From Hahellaceae bacterium (lineage in GTDB: Bacteria > Pseudomonadota > Gammaproteobacteria > Pseudomonadales > Oleiphilaceae): DNA of 64,000 nt. The notes beneath the pieces were generated by a model. It was not told the DNA's origin, ran no database searches, and saw only the letters and a program-made list of their open reading frames with translations. The stretch is taken from the NCBI GenBank assembly GCA_024234505.1, contig JACKOD010000001.1:124001-188000 (forward strand), in the 5' to 3' direction. The translations under genes and the position numbers were made by a program. Shown here in pieces: positions 42,697 through 52,155 of this stretch (within the stretch, counting starts at the first letter, position 1; each line of letters begins with the position of its first letter).

Positions 42697-43494
42697 GTGA
42701 AGGGATCGCGTTTGTGGGCGGTGTTGTTTGGTTGCGGTGGATTTATTTTTTCGAGTGGTTTTGCTTTTGGTTTGCCTGCCAGCCTGCAAGTTTGTGATGA
42801 TGCAGGCGAGTGGCCCCCTTTTGTGTATCTGGAGCGAATGGATGGCCAGAAAACCAGCAAGGTGGCAGGTCTTTCTGTTTCTCTGATTCATCAGATAGCG
42901 GATCCATTGGGCATTCAGCTAAATATAGAGCTGCTGCCATGGAAACGTTGCCTGCAAGGCGTAAAAGATGGCAAGTATCACATGCTGCTTAATGCAACAG
43001 TGAATGACGAGCGGCGTGAGGAATATTTGATTTCCAATCAGCATAGTCAGACAACCCCCTATTATTTTTATATTAACGGCAAGGTGGTGAGCCAGAAATT
43101 AGCGAGGAGGGCAGATCTCGGGTTGTATCGGGTGGGTGGGATTCACGGATATAACTATAGCTATTACGGTCTGGAAGCGAAGGATGTGCAAAGTCAGGGC
43201 ATCTATAACTATGGAAAACTGATCCATCGCCTGCAAGCGGGGGAGTTTGATTTGTTTGTAGAGAATTATGAAATACTTGCGGGCTTCAGTGCGCTGGGTG
43301 AAAACTATCTTGAAACCAAAGGGCTCGCTTACGCGCCAATCCCTGAAATGTCGTCCACAGGTATTCATATGATGTTTACTAAATCGCCTGTGGGGGAGGA
43401 GTTGAAGCATCTTGTGGATGAGGGTTTAACCCGTCTGCAAAATGACGGAACGATGCAAGCGATTCAGATGCGCTATTTCAATATCATTCACTGA
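42697..43494 (+). CDS. periplasmic solute-binding (SBP_bac_3-like) protein
   Basis: A 265-residue exported protein of the amino-acid-binding type 3 family. It starts at GTG 42697 with AGGTAGG upstream, has a signal peptide to about residue 25 (FAFG-LPAS), then LQVCDDAGEWPPFVYL, LLPWKRCLQGVKDGKYHMLLNAT and LQAGEFDLFVENYEI. No ABC permease or ATPase is adjacent, so it may be an orphan binding protein. The last six codons are duplicated in tandem just after the stop. Confidence 0.8.
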   Translation: MKGSRLWAVLFGCGGFIFSSGFAFGLPASLQVCDDAGEWPPFVYLERMDGQKTSKVAGLSVSLIHQIADPLGIQLNIELLPWKRCLQGVKDGKYHMLLNATVNDERREEYLISNQHSQTTPYYFYINGKVVSQKLARRADLGLYRVGGIHGYNYSYYGLEAKDVQSQGIYNYGKLIHRLQAGEFDLFVENYEILAGFSALGENYLETKGLAYAPIPEMSSTGIHMMFTKSPVGEELKHLVDEGLTRLQNDGTMQAIQMRYFNIIH

Positions 43495-43512
43495 TTCAAT
43501 ATCATTCACTGA
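43477..43512 (+). repeat. 18-bp tandem duplication across a stop codon
   Basis: TTCAATATCATTCACTGA occurs twice, at 43477-43494 and 43495-43512, perfectly. The first copy contains the end and stop codon of the binding-protein gene; the second is untranslated. Confidence 0.95.
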
Positions 43513-43530
43513 CCCACCGTTCAGCTTAAT

Positions 43531-43556
43531 CAGAGGCAGAGTGTCATCTGCCTCTG
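43531..43556. terminator. hairpin between convergent genes
   Basis: CAGAGGCAGA (43531-43540) pairs perfectly with TCTGCCTCTG (43547-43556) around GTGTCA. It lies between two convergent genes and probably halts transcription from both sides, although neither side has a clear T tract. Confidence 0.5.
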
Positions 43557-43572
43557 AAGGATAACGCCTGCG

Positions 43573-44364
43573 CTAGCGCGCACGTTTCAGACTGTTTTGC
43601 GTAAAATCGTTTTCATCCATATTTACTTTGAATTTGTAATTTTTCATCAGTAGATCGGTTGATTTTCCTGTTTGGTGATTTTCCATCGCGCTTTTATCAG
43701 GGCGCCAGAACTGTCCTAAAAATTGTTTGTAGCCTTCAATTTTCAGTGTTTTTAGCAGCGATTTTTTTCGGTCATAGTATTCTACTTTTTGTACCAGATA
43801 TTCATCATGGTCAATCCAGGCAATCTGTTTCGTGTAGCCGGAGTTTTCGTCTTTGGGGAAGCGTTCAATGACGAAACAGGTTAAGGAACCACAAGGTTCG
43901 TCGCGTAGGAAGTTATAAGTATATTTTTCAACTTCCTGACTGCTCATATCCTCAAATGCAAACTCGCTGCCCATGAAAGGCCCGGACTTATTGCTGGAGG
44001 CTATTCGTTTTACCCGTTTGACTGCTGGCAGGTAGAGCCACTGGTCATCGGCATCTTCTTTGTGTGAATAGGTTAGTAGTGCGGTGCCTCTGACATCTTT
44101 GGGCTCGTCAAAGATGGTGAGGCTTTTGTCGCCATCGTCGGCCACTTCCAGTGTCTGTACTCTCAGCGTTCGTACGCTTTCTTCACCGCGTTTGTTGCGC
44201 AACACCATGGTCATATCTGAAGTGAAGTTTTGCCAGCCTTTATCGCGGTTGTTTGACTCTATGGCGATGGCGAGTCCTTTTTCCTGGGGTGTTTCTGCCA
44301 GGGCTGCACCTGCCGAACATAGCAGGGCAGAGCCGAGGACGATATTTCGTATAATGCGGGACAT
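43573..44364 (-). CDS. outer membrane lipoprotein-sorting protein-like
   Basis: A 263-residue periplasmic protein with a signal peptide ending AALA-ETP. The pattern TSDMTMVLRNKRGEESVRTLRVQTLE, then FDEPKDVRGTALLTYSHKEDADDQWLYLPAVKRVKRI and SGPFMGSEFAFEDMS, is that of the LolA-like family called outer membrane lipoprotein-sorting protein, which is often encoded with MMPL/RND exporters. The start at 44364 has GGAG eight bases upstream. The RND/DUF1329 module lies 24 kb away on the other strand; a link is possible but unproven. Confidence 0.85.
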   Translation of the reverse strand: MSRIIRNIVLGSALLCSAGAALAETPQEKGLAIAIESNNRDKGWQNFTSDMTMVLRNKRGEESVRTLRVQTLEVADDGDKSLTIFDEPKDVRGTALLTYSHKEDADDQWLYLPAVKRVKRIASSNKSGPFMGSEFAFEDMSSQEVEKYTYNFLRDEPCGSLTCFVIERFPKDENSGYTKQIAWIDHDEYLVQKVEYYDRKKSLLKTLKIEGYKQFLGQFWRPDKSAMENHQTGKSTDLLMKNYKFKVNMDENDFTQNSLKRAR

Positions 44365-44476
44365 GTAATATTCTCCTTTGTCTGAAAGTTCCGATAAAAA
44401 TAAGTATTTAGAAAACATAGCCGTGGTTGAGGAAAAAATAAACCAGCCAGAATTGTTCGGTCATGACTTTTTCTCG

Positions 44477-46342
44477 TTAGCTCTGTCCAAACAACGGGGC
44501 TACGCGCATGATTTCTTCCGCGCTTGTTAAGCCGCTGGCCACTTTGTTGGCGCCACTGATACGAAGGCTCAACATGCCTTCTTTGATGGCTTGTTTACGT
44601 AATTGATCCATTTCACTATCGTCCTGAATCATGCCTTTGAGCGCAGCAGAGACGGGCATGATCTCGTAAAGCCCGGTACGACCTTTGTAGCCGGTGTCCC
44701 GACACTCCAGACATCCTTTGGGGGCACAGACTTTGGCTGGAATGGGCGCCCGCCAGGGGGTGGTGATGGTTTGCCATAGATCCGGATCTTGTTCGTGAGG
44801 CGTTTTGCAGTGAGGACACAGCGTGCGTACCAGTCGTTGAGCCATGACACCGAGGAGTGTCGCACGAATGATGTAAGAGGGAACACCCAGTTCCTGCAAT
44901 CGGGTAATGGCTGATGGCGCATCGTTCGTGTGTAACGTTGAGAGAACCAGATGACCGGTCAGAGCCGCCTGGGTGGCCATTTCTGCAGTTTCCAGATCGC
45001 GAATTTCGCCAATCATGATGATGTCCGGGTCTTGTCGCATGAGAGCCCGGATACCATTGGCAAAGTTTAAGTCGATATGCGGTTGCACCTGCATTTGGTT
45101 GAATGCCGGTTCAACCATTTCAATGGGGTCTTCGATCGTACAGACATTGACCTCAGGTTGCGCGAGGTGTCTGAGTGTGGTGTAAAGGGTCGATGTTTTA
45201 CCGGAGCCTGTGGGGCCGGTGACAAGAATAATACCATAGGGATGGTTGCACATTTTTTCCCAGCGGTTCTGGTCTTCTTTGGAAAAACCCAAATCCTGAA
45301 AGGATTTTTGTAACACCTGAGGGTCGAAAATACGAAGCACCATCTTTTCGCCAAAGGCCGTGGGTAAGGTAGACAGGCGTAATTCGATTTCTTTTTCATC
45401 GGTATTGCGTGTTTTTATGCGGCCATCCTGGGGTTTACGTTTTTCAGCCACATTGAGTCGACCAAGAATTTTCAAGCGGCTAATTACCGCAATTCCCACC
45501 TGCGCTGGAAGTTCATATACGTTGTGAAGAATGCCATCTATACGGAATCTAACCTGGGTCACTTCACGGCGCGGCTCGAGGTGTATATCACTGGCGCGTT
45601 GTTCGAATGCATACTGCAACAGCCAATCGACGATGTTAACTATGTGCTGATCGTTGGCATCGGGATTGTTCTCTGCGCCAAGTTCCAGTAGTTGTTCGAG
45701 ATTTTGAGTTGCCGCATAGTTGCTGCTGTCGTTAGCTTTTGTGACTGAACGGGCCAGATTATAAAACTCAATGGTGTAGCGCCGGATATCGGTAGGATTC
45801 ACAATAACGCGCTTGATTTTCTTCTTTAATGCGTGCTGCAGGTCGCTTTCCCAACTGGTATAGAAGGGTTGGGCGCTGGCGATGGTGACTTCATTGGGCG
45901 AAACTGCTACGGCGAGAATCTGGTGTCGCTGGGCAAACGCAAACGACATAACGGTCGCAATTTTTCTGGAATCGATTTTGAGGGGGTCGATGTGAAAGAC
46001 CTCCTGCTTGGACCAGGCCGCAAGCCAATGTAACAGCGCATCCATCGTTAGCGCCTTGCCGCTGCGACCATTGGTCAGATTTGCTCCGGCAATCATCTCC
46101 AGTGGATGCAGGCTGCTTTGAATGCCGCCTCGCGACTGGGCATAAAGCTTTGAGCTTCCCTCTGGATTAAGCAGGCCATCTTCAGTCAAACGCGTCACGA
46201 TATCTGACATGGAAAGTAACGTATCACGAAATTTGGGATGCGCTTGTTGGGTTGGCACGCTGACGCCTCGATATGGCAACTGAGTCGGAGGATTGACTGT
46301 TTGTGGGTGATGGGCCGTTCCGAAAGACGGCCCGCCCGACAT
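44477..46342 (-). CDS. GspE/PilB-family secretion ATPase
   Basis: A 621-residue type II secretion/type IV pilus assembly ATPase. It has an N-terminal GspE-N-like domain, then RASDIHLEPRREVTQVRFRIDG, Walker A GPTGSGKTST from residue 376, the Asp box VCTIEDPIE, Walker B RQDPDIIMIGEIRD, the His box TGHLVLSTLHTND and a zinc site CPHC...CLEC. No other secretion or pilus gene is adjacent, so the machine it powers is unknown. The start is uncertain; the N-terminal 44 residues before MSDIV are Pro/Gln-rich. Confidence 0.9.
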   Translation of the reverse strand: MSGGPSFGTAHHPQTVNPPTQLPYRGVSVPTQQAHPKFRDTLLSMSDIVTRLTEDGLLNPEGSSKLYAQSRGGIQSSLHPLEMIAGANLTNGRSGKALTMDALLHWLAAWSKQEVFHIDPLKIDSRKIATVMSFAFAQRHQILAVAVSPNEVTIASAQPFYTSWESDLQHALKKKIKRVIVNPTDIRRYTIEFYNLARSVTKANDSSNYAATQNLEQLLELGAENNPDANDQHIVNIVDWLLQYAFEQRASDIHLEPRREVTQVRFRIDGILHNVYELPAQVGIAVISRLKILGRLNVAEKRKPQDGRIKTRNTDEKEIELRLSTLPTAFGEKMVLRIFDPQVLQKSFQDLGFSKEDQNRWEKMCNHPYGIILVTGPTGSGKTSTLYTTLRHLAQPEVNVCTIEDPIEMVEPAFNQMQVQPHIDLNFANGIRALMRQDPDIIMIGEIRDLETAEMATQAALTGHLVLSTLHTNDAPSAITRLQELGVPSYIIRATLLGVMAQRLVRTLCPHCKTPHEQDPDLWQTITTPWRAPIPAKVCAPKGCLECRDTGYKGRTGLYEIMPVSAALKGMIQDDSEMDQLRKQAIKEGMLSLRISGANKVASGLTSAEEIMRVAPLFGQS

Positions 46343-46408
46343 TCATTGATCCAGTATAGCGGAGAGTGAATGTTTATGTTTTGGCTGGATTTTTGACCGT
46401 GTTGCCGG

Positions 46409-46768
46409 TTAAAAGCCCAGTCCGTTTTGTCGTTGCCAGCGCACATAGTACATGGCGCTAATAAACATAACGACGCTGGCGATCGCCATGGTCGTTGGAA
46501 TGACTTCACCTTGGGAGAGCCAAGCCTGAACGGTACTTTCTGTAAAATAAAAAAGCACTATAAAGCATAGCCATATATAACTCTTCAGGCTGTTCATTAG
46601 CATACCGGGCAGCACAATCAGCAGAGGGATGAATTTCACGCTCAGCATCAGCGCGAGTGCGGTCAGGTTGGCATCAAAGGGCGTTGTGGCCAACAGCAAG
46701 CCAAGCAGCAGGACATAACAGACATAAGTGACTGCATGTGATATCCGGATTTTGAGTAGTAAATTCAT
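46409..46768 (-). CDS. DUF2069 membrane protein
   Basis: A 119-residue inner-membrane protein of the DUF2069 family, with three to four helices (HAVTYVCYVLLLGLLLAT, LMLSVKFIPLLIVLPGML, YIWLCFIVLFYFTES, TTMAIASVVMFISAMYYVRW). Function is unknown. It is the last gene of the arsC-wrbA-DUF2069 cluster on the minus strand. The start at 46768 is preferred over an earlier in-frame ATG because the family begins close to the first helix. Confidence 0.85.
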   Translation of the reverse strand: MNLLLKIRISHAVTYVCYVLLLGLLLATTPFDANLTALALMLSVKFIPLLIVLPGMLMNSLKSYIWLCFIVLFYFTESTVQAWLSQGEVIPTTMAIASVVMFISAMYYVRWQRQNGLGF

Positions 46769-46865
46769 GTATAAACCTATGGTTGTAAAGGGGGCGTCTG
46801 GTGCTAGCTTTCGATTTAGGGCGGGTATCTTATCCCGCTGCAAGGAATCGGTCGTCAACGAAACG

Positions 46866-47483
46866 TCATTGCAGCAGCTTTAATGCCAGTTGGGCAATAC
46901 GTTTCCCTTGCGCCATGCAAAGCTGGGATTCGGTGTCACTCAGATTTCCGACACTGATCGCATTAGGATTTACCGGTAGCGCCGTATGACTCACGCCATA
47001 AGGGGTGCCGCCGGTGCGCGTTGTATGCAGGGCTTCTTCTGTATAAGGAATGCCTGTGAGGATCATGCCGTGATGCAGCAATGGCAGCATCATTGATAGC
47101 AGGGTGGTTTCCTGTCCGCCATGCATTGAACCTGTGGAGGTGAATACGCCGGCGGGTTTATTTACCAATCGCCCTGCAGCCCAAAGGTCTGCCGTGGTGT
47201 CCAGGAAGAACTTCAGAGGCGCGGCCATGTTGCCAAAACGAGTGGGGCTACCCATCAATAGCCCGGCACAACCGGCCAAATCGTCTTTGGTGCAATAGAT
47301 CGCCCCGTCATCAGGAATGGTGGCACTGGTGGCTTCACAAACTGGCGATACGGCAGGTACGGTGCGAATGCGGGCTTCGATACCCGACACTTGTTCTACG
47401 CCGCGAGCCAATCGTAACGCAAGATTCTTCGTGGCGCCGTAGCGACTATAGTATAAAACCAGAATGTAAGGTTTTTGGCTCAT
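46866..47483 (-). CDS. wrbA: NAD(P)H:quinone oxidoreductase WrbA
   Basis: A flavodoxin-fold FMN enzyme that reduces quinones by two electrons and protects against redox cycling. The 205-residue protein has the FMN phosphate loop YYSRYGATKNLA at 12-23, GSPTRFGNMAAPLKFFLDTT and FTSTGSMHGGQETT, all standard for WrbA. Its start overlaps the arsC stop by four bases (ATGA), so the two are translationally coupled. Confidence 0.95.
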   Translation of the reverse strand: MSQKPYILVLYYSRYGATKNLALRLARGVEQVSGIEARIRTVPAVSPVCEATSATIPDDGAIYCTKDDLAGCAGLLMGSPTRFGNMAAPLKFFLDTTADLWAAGRLVNKPAGVFTSTGSMHGGQETTLLSMMLPLLHHGMILTGIPYTEEALHTTRTGGTPYGVSHTALPVNPNAISVGNLSDTESQLCMAQGKRIAQLALKLLQ

Positions 47484-47839
47484 GCCTGGATTATCTCCAA
47501 TACCTTCTCGGGAGGGCGACCGAGGGCTGCTTTATTCTGTGTTACCACGATGGGGCGTTCGATCAGCTTCGGTGTGTTGACCATGGCTTCGATCAATGCG
47601 TCTTCAGTCAGTGATGGGTCGCTTAAGCCTTGCGCTTTGTATTCATCTTCTTTGACGCGCATTAACTCGCGCGCAGACATGCCCAGTTTTTGCAGAAGTT
47701 GTTTTAACTCGGTATGAGAGGGGGGCGTTTCCAGGTACAGGATGATCTCGGGTTCAATGCCTTGCTGTTGAAGCAGGGCGAGCGTTTCTCTCGATTTGGA
47801 ACATCGGGGATTGTGAAAAATCTGGTACGAACGGGTCAT
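47480..47839 (-). CDS. arsC: arsenate reductase (glutaredoxin type)
   Basis: A 119-residue ArsC-family protein. The catalytic cysteine is C13 in HNPRCSKSRETL, and the later residues ELMRVKEDEYK and IERPIVVTQNKAALGRPPEKV hold the arginine positions of the family. It reduces arsenate using glutaredoxin and glutathione, or may be a YfgD-like homologue with a housekeeping role: there is no ars operon around it, and its partner gene is wrbA. It starts a minus-strand transcript divergent from the thioredoxin-like gene. Confidence 0.92.
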   Translation of the reverse strand: MTRSYQIFHNPRCSKSRETLALLQQQGIEPEIILYLETPPSHTELKQLLQKLGMSARELMRVKEDEYKAQGLSDPSLTEDALIEAMVNTPKLIERPIVVTQNKAALGRPPEKVLEIIQA

Positions 47840-47960
47840 GTCTGCCTCTGTAATGCACGGCTAAAAATCAGAAGAGAGCATTCTATAAGAAAAGTTTTTG
47901 GGTATCATCTTTGATTGGTTTTAGAACGTAAAGACAATGACAAACCACGGGCAGAATTAG

Positions 47961-48446
47961 ATGGCGAATGTGAGTTACAGGGTTTGTTTAAAGGAACGGT
48001 TTAAGGTTTTTTGCCAGAGCGTGATGCTGTTGTCTGTTTTTACTGGCTGCCATTCCGGGAGTGAAAAGCTCTTCTCTGGCGAACGCGTTGATTTAAACGC
48101 CCCCCAGGGACAATGGGTTCTGGTAAACTACTGGGCCAGTTGGTGCGGACCCTGTGTAAAGGAAGTACCTGCACTGAATGCTGTCAGTGAAGATGGGGCT
48201 ATCCGCGTACTGGGCGTGAATTACGATAATCTGCAAGGAGAGGCACTGCGTGCTGCGATGGACTCACTGTCAATAAATTATGATCAGTTCTTGAGTGACC
48301 CCGCTCCCGGGTTGGGCGTAGCCCGTCCCCAGGTTTTACCGGCTACCTTTTTAATTTCGCCTTCGGGAGCGTTAGTCACAACGCTGGTGGGGCCGCAATC
48401 GCAGGAAGGTCTCAGGCAGACTATTCAGCAGTATTCGTCGCAGTAG
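47961..48446 (+). CDS. thioredoxin-like (TlpA family) lipoprotein
   Basis: A 161-residue envelope redox protein. An N-terminal hydrophobic segment ends in a lipobox-like FTGC (C30), so it is probably lipid-anchored. The active site is WASWCGPC (C62 and C65), followed by the cis-proline segment VLPATFLISPSG, as in TlpA/ResA proteins that reduce periplasmic disulfides. The start codon is not certain. It is divergent from arsC and upstream of dnaE. Confidence 0.88.
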   Translation: MANVSYRVCLKERFKVFCQSVMLLSVFTGCHSGSEKLFSGERVDLNAPQGQWVLVNYWASWCGPCVKEVPALNAVSEDGAIRVLGVNYDNLQGEALRAAMDSLSINYDQFLSDPAPGLGVARPQVLPATFLISPSGALVTTLVGPQSQEGLRQTIQQYSSQ

Positions 48447-48502
48447 AATGACGTAATTACAATCAATCAATGACTTATTAATTCGCAAAAACAGGATATG
48501 AG

Positions 48503-51500
48503 ATGTCCATACCTTTTGTTCATTTACGCATTCATACCGAGTTCTCTTTAGTTGACGGACTGGTGCGTATCAAGCCGCTCATGGGTAAGTTGGCGGGTAT
48601 GGGAATGCCGGCGGTGGCGATTACAGACCAGTCAAATATGTGCTCTTTGGTCAAGTTTTACAAAGCGGCCATAGGAAACGGCATCAAGCCTGTTATTGGT
48701 GTGGATATCTGGCTTGCGAATGCCGAGGAAGATGACAATCCAACGCGCCTGACCTTGTTAGCCCGGAATGAAACGGGCTACAAGAATATGACAGAACTGG
48801 TTTCCCGCGGTTTTACGAATGGTCAGCGTTATGGCAAGGCCATCATTGAGCGTGAATGGCTGGTTGAACAAGCAGAAGGTTTGATCGTGCTGTCAGGGGC
48901 GCGCTTGGGGGATATTGGCCGAGCGATACTGAACGGTCGTATGGAACAAGCGAAAGAGCGTTTGGCCTTTTGGATGGACGTGTTTCCGGAAAGCTTTTAT
49001 CTCGAATTGCAGCGCACGGGCCGACCAGGAGACGAGGAATGCGTTCACGGCAGTGTTGCGCTGGCGGCCGAATTAAATTGCCCGGTGGTTGCGACCAATG
49101 ATGTTCACTTTATTGCAGAAACGGATTATGACGCTCATGAAGCCCGGGTCTGTATTCACGACAGTGTTACATTGGCAGACCCCCGTCGTCAGCGTCGATA
49201 TAGCGACCAGCAGTACCTGAAAACGCCGGAGCAAATGCAGGAGTTATTTGCTGATATTCCCTCAGCCCTTGAGAATACGGTAGAAATAGCCAAACGCTGC
49301 AATGTGAAACTGCAGCTGGGGACTTACTTTTTGCCAAACTACCCGGTGCCCGAAGGGCTAACCATGGATGAGTTTTTCCGCAAAATATCTGCCGAGGGAC
49401 TGGAAGAACGTCTGCGTTTTATCATGAAACCTGATCAGCCAAATTACGAAGCACGGCGTCAGGTGTATTTTGATCGCCTTAAATTCGAGTTGGATATCAT
49501 TATCCAGATGGGATTTCCCGGCTACTTTCTTATCGTGATGGACTTCATTCAGTGGGCCAAGAATCATGGCATTCCTGTGGGGCCGGGGCGTGGATCCGGG
49601 GCAGGCTCGGTGGTTGCCTGGGTATTGAAGATTACCGATCTTGATCCACTGCAATATGATCTGCTGTTCGAACGGTTCCTGAATCCGGAACGGGTTTCGA
49701 TGCCGGATTTCGACGTCGATTTTTGTATGGATGGTCGTGATAGAGTGATCTCGTACGTAGCTGACACCTATGGCCGTAATGCCGTATCACAGATTATTAC
49801 CTTCGGAACCATGGCGGCCAAGGCGGTAGTGAGAGACGTGGCGCGGGTACAGGGCAAATCCTATGGCTTGGCCGACAGGCTCTCAAAACTGATTCCCTTT
49901 GAAGTCGGTATGACCCTTACCAAAGCGATAGATGTCGAACCGGCGCTGAAAGAGTTTGTCGAAAAAGATGAAGAAGCCCAGGAAATCTGGGAAATGGCAC
50001 TTAAGTTGGAGGGGGTGACACGAAACGTAGGTAAGCACGCAGGAGGCGTGGTTATTGCGCCCACCAAGTTAACTGACTATTCACCGATATACTGCGATGA
50101 GCATGGCGATGGACTGGTTACCCAGTTTGACAAAGGTGACGTGGAAGAGGCCGGTCTGGTCAAGTTTGACTTTTTAGGCTTGCGTACATTGACCATCATT
50201 GATTGGGCCTTGGCGATGATCAATCCCAAGCGAGCCAAAAAGGGCTTGGACGCCATTGATATCAATGCGATTCCGCTGGATGACGCGCCCTCTTACAAAT
50301 TGTTAAAGCGCGCCGAAACCACCGCTGTATTTCAGCTTGAATCGCGAGGGATGAAGGATCTGATCCGTCGCCTGCAACCCGACAATATTGAAGATATGAT
50401 CGCCTTGGTGGCGCTTTTCCGGCCCGGTCCGCTCGAATCGGGGATGGTGGATGACTTTATCAACCGGAAGCATGGACGGGCTGAGGTGGCCTATCCGCAT
50501 CCGGACTTTCAGCACATGAGCCTGAAAACCATTCTCGAACCGACCTATGGGGTTATCGTCTATCAGGAACAGGTTATGCAGATTGCTCAAACCCTGGCGG
50601 GATATACGCTGGGTGGAGCCGATTTGTTACGTCGGGCGATGGGTAAGAAAAAACCGGAGGAAATGGCGAAGCAAAGAGAAATATTCCGTGAAGGGGCGAT
50701 AGGTCAAAACGTCGATCCTGAGCTTGCAATGAAAATTTTCGATCTGGTGGAAAAGTTTGCCGGTTACGGTTTTAACAAGTCGCACTCAGCCGCTTATGCC
50801 GTGGTTTCGTATCAAACGCTCTGGCTTAAGACGCATTATCCTGCCGAATTTATGGCAGCGGTACTCACCGCAGATATGCAAAACACCGACAAGGTGGTGA
50901 CACTGGTCGAAGAATGCCGTCGGATGAAGTTAAAGCTGGTTTTGCCGGATATCAACGTCAGTGAATACACCTTCACCGTCGATGAGCAAGGTCAGATAGT
51001 TTACGGTCTGGGAGCGATCAAGGGGTTGGGCGAAGGTCCGGTGGAAAGTCTGATAGAGGCGCGCAAGCAAGGGGGCGCATTTAAAAATCTGTTTGATTTG
51101 TGTGATCGGGTAGATCTTCGCAAAGTGAATAAACGTGCCCTGGAAGCAATTATCAAAGCGGGAGCGCTGGATGCGATCGGCCCGAGTCGCGCGCGCCTGA
51201 TTGCCAGCATTGAAGAGGCAGTACAGCGTGCCGGACAGAATTCCCGTAATCAGAATGCCGGTATCGAAGATTTGTTTGGTGAGGTTATTCCTGACGATTC
51301 GGTGGACGTGTACGCCGCTACTCAGGGTATTCGAGAGTGGAGTGAACGTGAACGACTCGGTTTGGAAAAGGAAACCCTCGGGTTGTTTCTGACCGGGCAT
51401 CCGTTTGATGAATATGAGAAGGAAGTGCGTCAGTTTGCACGATCTGCCATTTCAGATTTAAAACCCAATAAGGCGGGTACCACGATTGCGGGATTGGTCG

Positions 51501-51994
51501 TTGCGGTACGCCTCATGAAAAATAAAAAGGGTCAAAACATGGCCTTTGTTACCCTGGACGATCGTAGTGGAAGGGTGGAAGTCAGCTTTTTTAGCGAAGC
51601 GTATGACGCTTTTCACAATCAATTGGTTAAAGACAATGTTTTAATCCTCGAAGGCGAGGTGAGTTACGACAGTTATTCCGAGTGTAATAAAATACGGGCG
51701 GATAATGTATATGATGTGTTGACAGCGCGTTTGCGGTTTGCGCGCAAGCTACGTCTGTCTGTTAACGCCTCGCAATTTTCGAAACGCTTTATTGACGAAC
51801 TGGCCGATAGTTTGCAGCCTTGGCGAAGTGCGCCTGGCGAGCAAGGATGTCAAATATTGCTGAATTACGAGCGCGGAGATGCCGCTGGTGATATTGAATT
51901 GGGGGCGTCGTGGCGAATTAAACCGGCCGATGAAATGCTACATGCCTTAAAGCACAAGCTGGGAACCAAAAATGTAGCTTTGCTCTATGAATAA
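48503..51994 (+). CDS. dnaE: DNA polymerase III alpha subunit
   Basis: The catalytic subunit of the replicative polymerase. The 1163-residue protein has the N-terminal PHP domain (FVHLRIHTEFSLVDGL), the C-family polymerase core with acidic residues D402, D404 and D406 in PDFDVDFCMDGRD, the helix-hairpin-helix region, the OB fold (TTIAGLVVAVRLMKNKKGQNMAFVTLDD) and the C-terminal tau-binding domain. Length matches E. coli (1160 aa). A near-perfect 21-bp duplication follows at the stop codon. Confidence 0.98.
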   Translation: MSIPFVHLRIHTEFSLVDGLVRIKPLMGKLAGMGMPAVAITDQSNMCSLVKFYKAAIGNGIKPVIGVDIWLANAEEDDNPTRLTLLARNETGYKNMTELVSRGFTNGQRYGKAIIEREWLVEQAEGLIVLSGARLGDIGRAILNGRMEQAKERLAFWMDVFPESFYLELQRTGRPGDEECVHGSVALAAELNCPVVATNDVHFIAETDYDAHEARVCIHDSVTLADPRRQRRYSDQQYLKTPEQMQELFADIPSALENTVEIAKRCNVKLQLGTYFLPNYPVPEGLTMDEFFRKISAEGLEERLRFIMKPDQPNYEARRQVYFDRLKFELDIIIQMGFPGYFLIVMDFIQWAKNHGIPVGPGRGSGAGSVVAWVLKITDLDPLQYDLLFERFLNPERVSMPDFDVDFCMDGRDRVISYVADTYGRNAVSQIITFGTMAAKAVVRDVARVQGKSYGLADRLSKLIPFEVGMTLTKAIDVEPALKEFVEKDEEAQEIWEMALKLEGVTRNVGKHAGGVVIAPTKLTDYSPIYCDEHGDGLVTQFDKGDVEEAGLVKFDFLGLRTLTIIDWALAMINPKRAKKGLDAIDINAIPLDDAPSYKLLKRAETTAVFQLESRGMKDLIRRLQPDNIEDMIALVALFRPGPLESGMVDDFINRKHGRAEVAYPHPDFQHMSLKTILEPTYGVIVYQEQVMQIAQTLAGYTLGGADLLRRAMGKKKPEEMAKQREIFREGAIGQNVDPELAMKIFDLVEKFAGYGFNKSHSAAYAVVSYQTLWLKTHYPAEFMAAVLTADMQNTDKVVTLVEECRRMKLKLVLPDINVSEYTFTVDEQGQIVYGLGAIKGLGEGPVESLIEARKQGGAFKNLFDLCDRVDLRKVNKRALEAIIKAGALDAIGPSRARLIASIEEAVQRAGQNSRNQNAGIEDLFGEVIPDDSVDVYAATQGIREWSERERLGLEKETLGLFLTGHPFDEYEKEVRQFARSAISDLKPNKAGTTIAGLVVAVRLMKNKKGQNMAFVTLDDRSGRVEVSFFSEAYDAFHNQLVKDNVLILEGEVSYDSYSECNKIRADNVYDVLTARLRFARKLRLSVNASQFSKRFIDELADSLQPWRSAPGEQGCQILLNYERGDAAGDIELGASWRIKPADEMLHALKHKLGTKNVALLYE

Positions 51995-52015
51995 GTAGCT
52001 TTGTTCTATGAATAG
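51974..52015 (+). repeat. 21-bp tandem duplication across the dnaE stop codon
   Basis: GTAGCTTTGCTCTATGAATAA (51974-51994) is followed by a copy at 51995-52015 with two differences. The first copy holds the last codons and stop of dnaE; the second is untranslated. Confidence 0.93.
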
Positions 52016-52155
52016 AGAGATAAGCTTGAGTTCCGAAATCTTAAGCGTGTTGAGGGTTTCGGCGTTTCTCAGTGTGGCGCTGATCAGCGAGCACTTTCTT
52101 CGATATCTTGATAGAATCCCCGTTTGCCAATTTTAGGGATTGAGACTGCTTTTGT

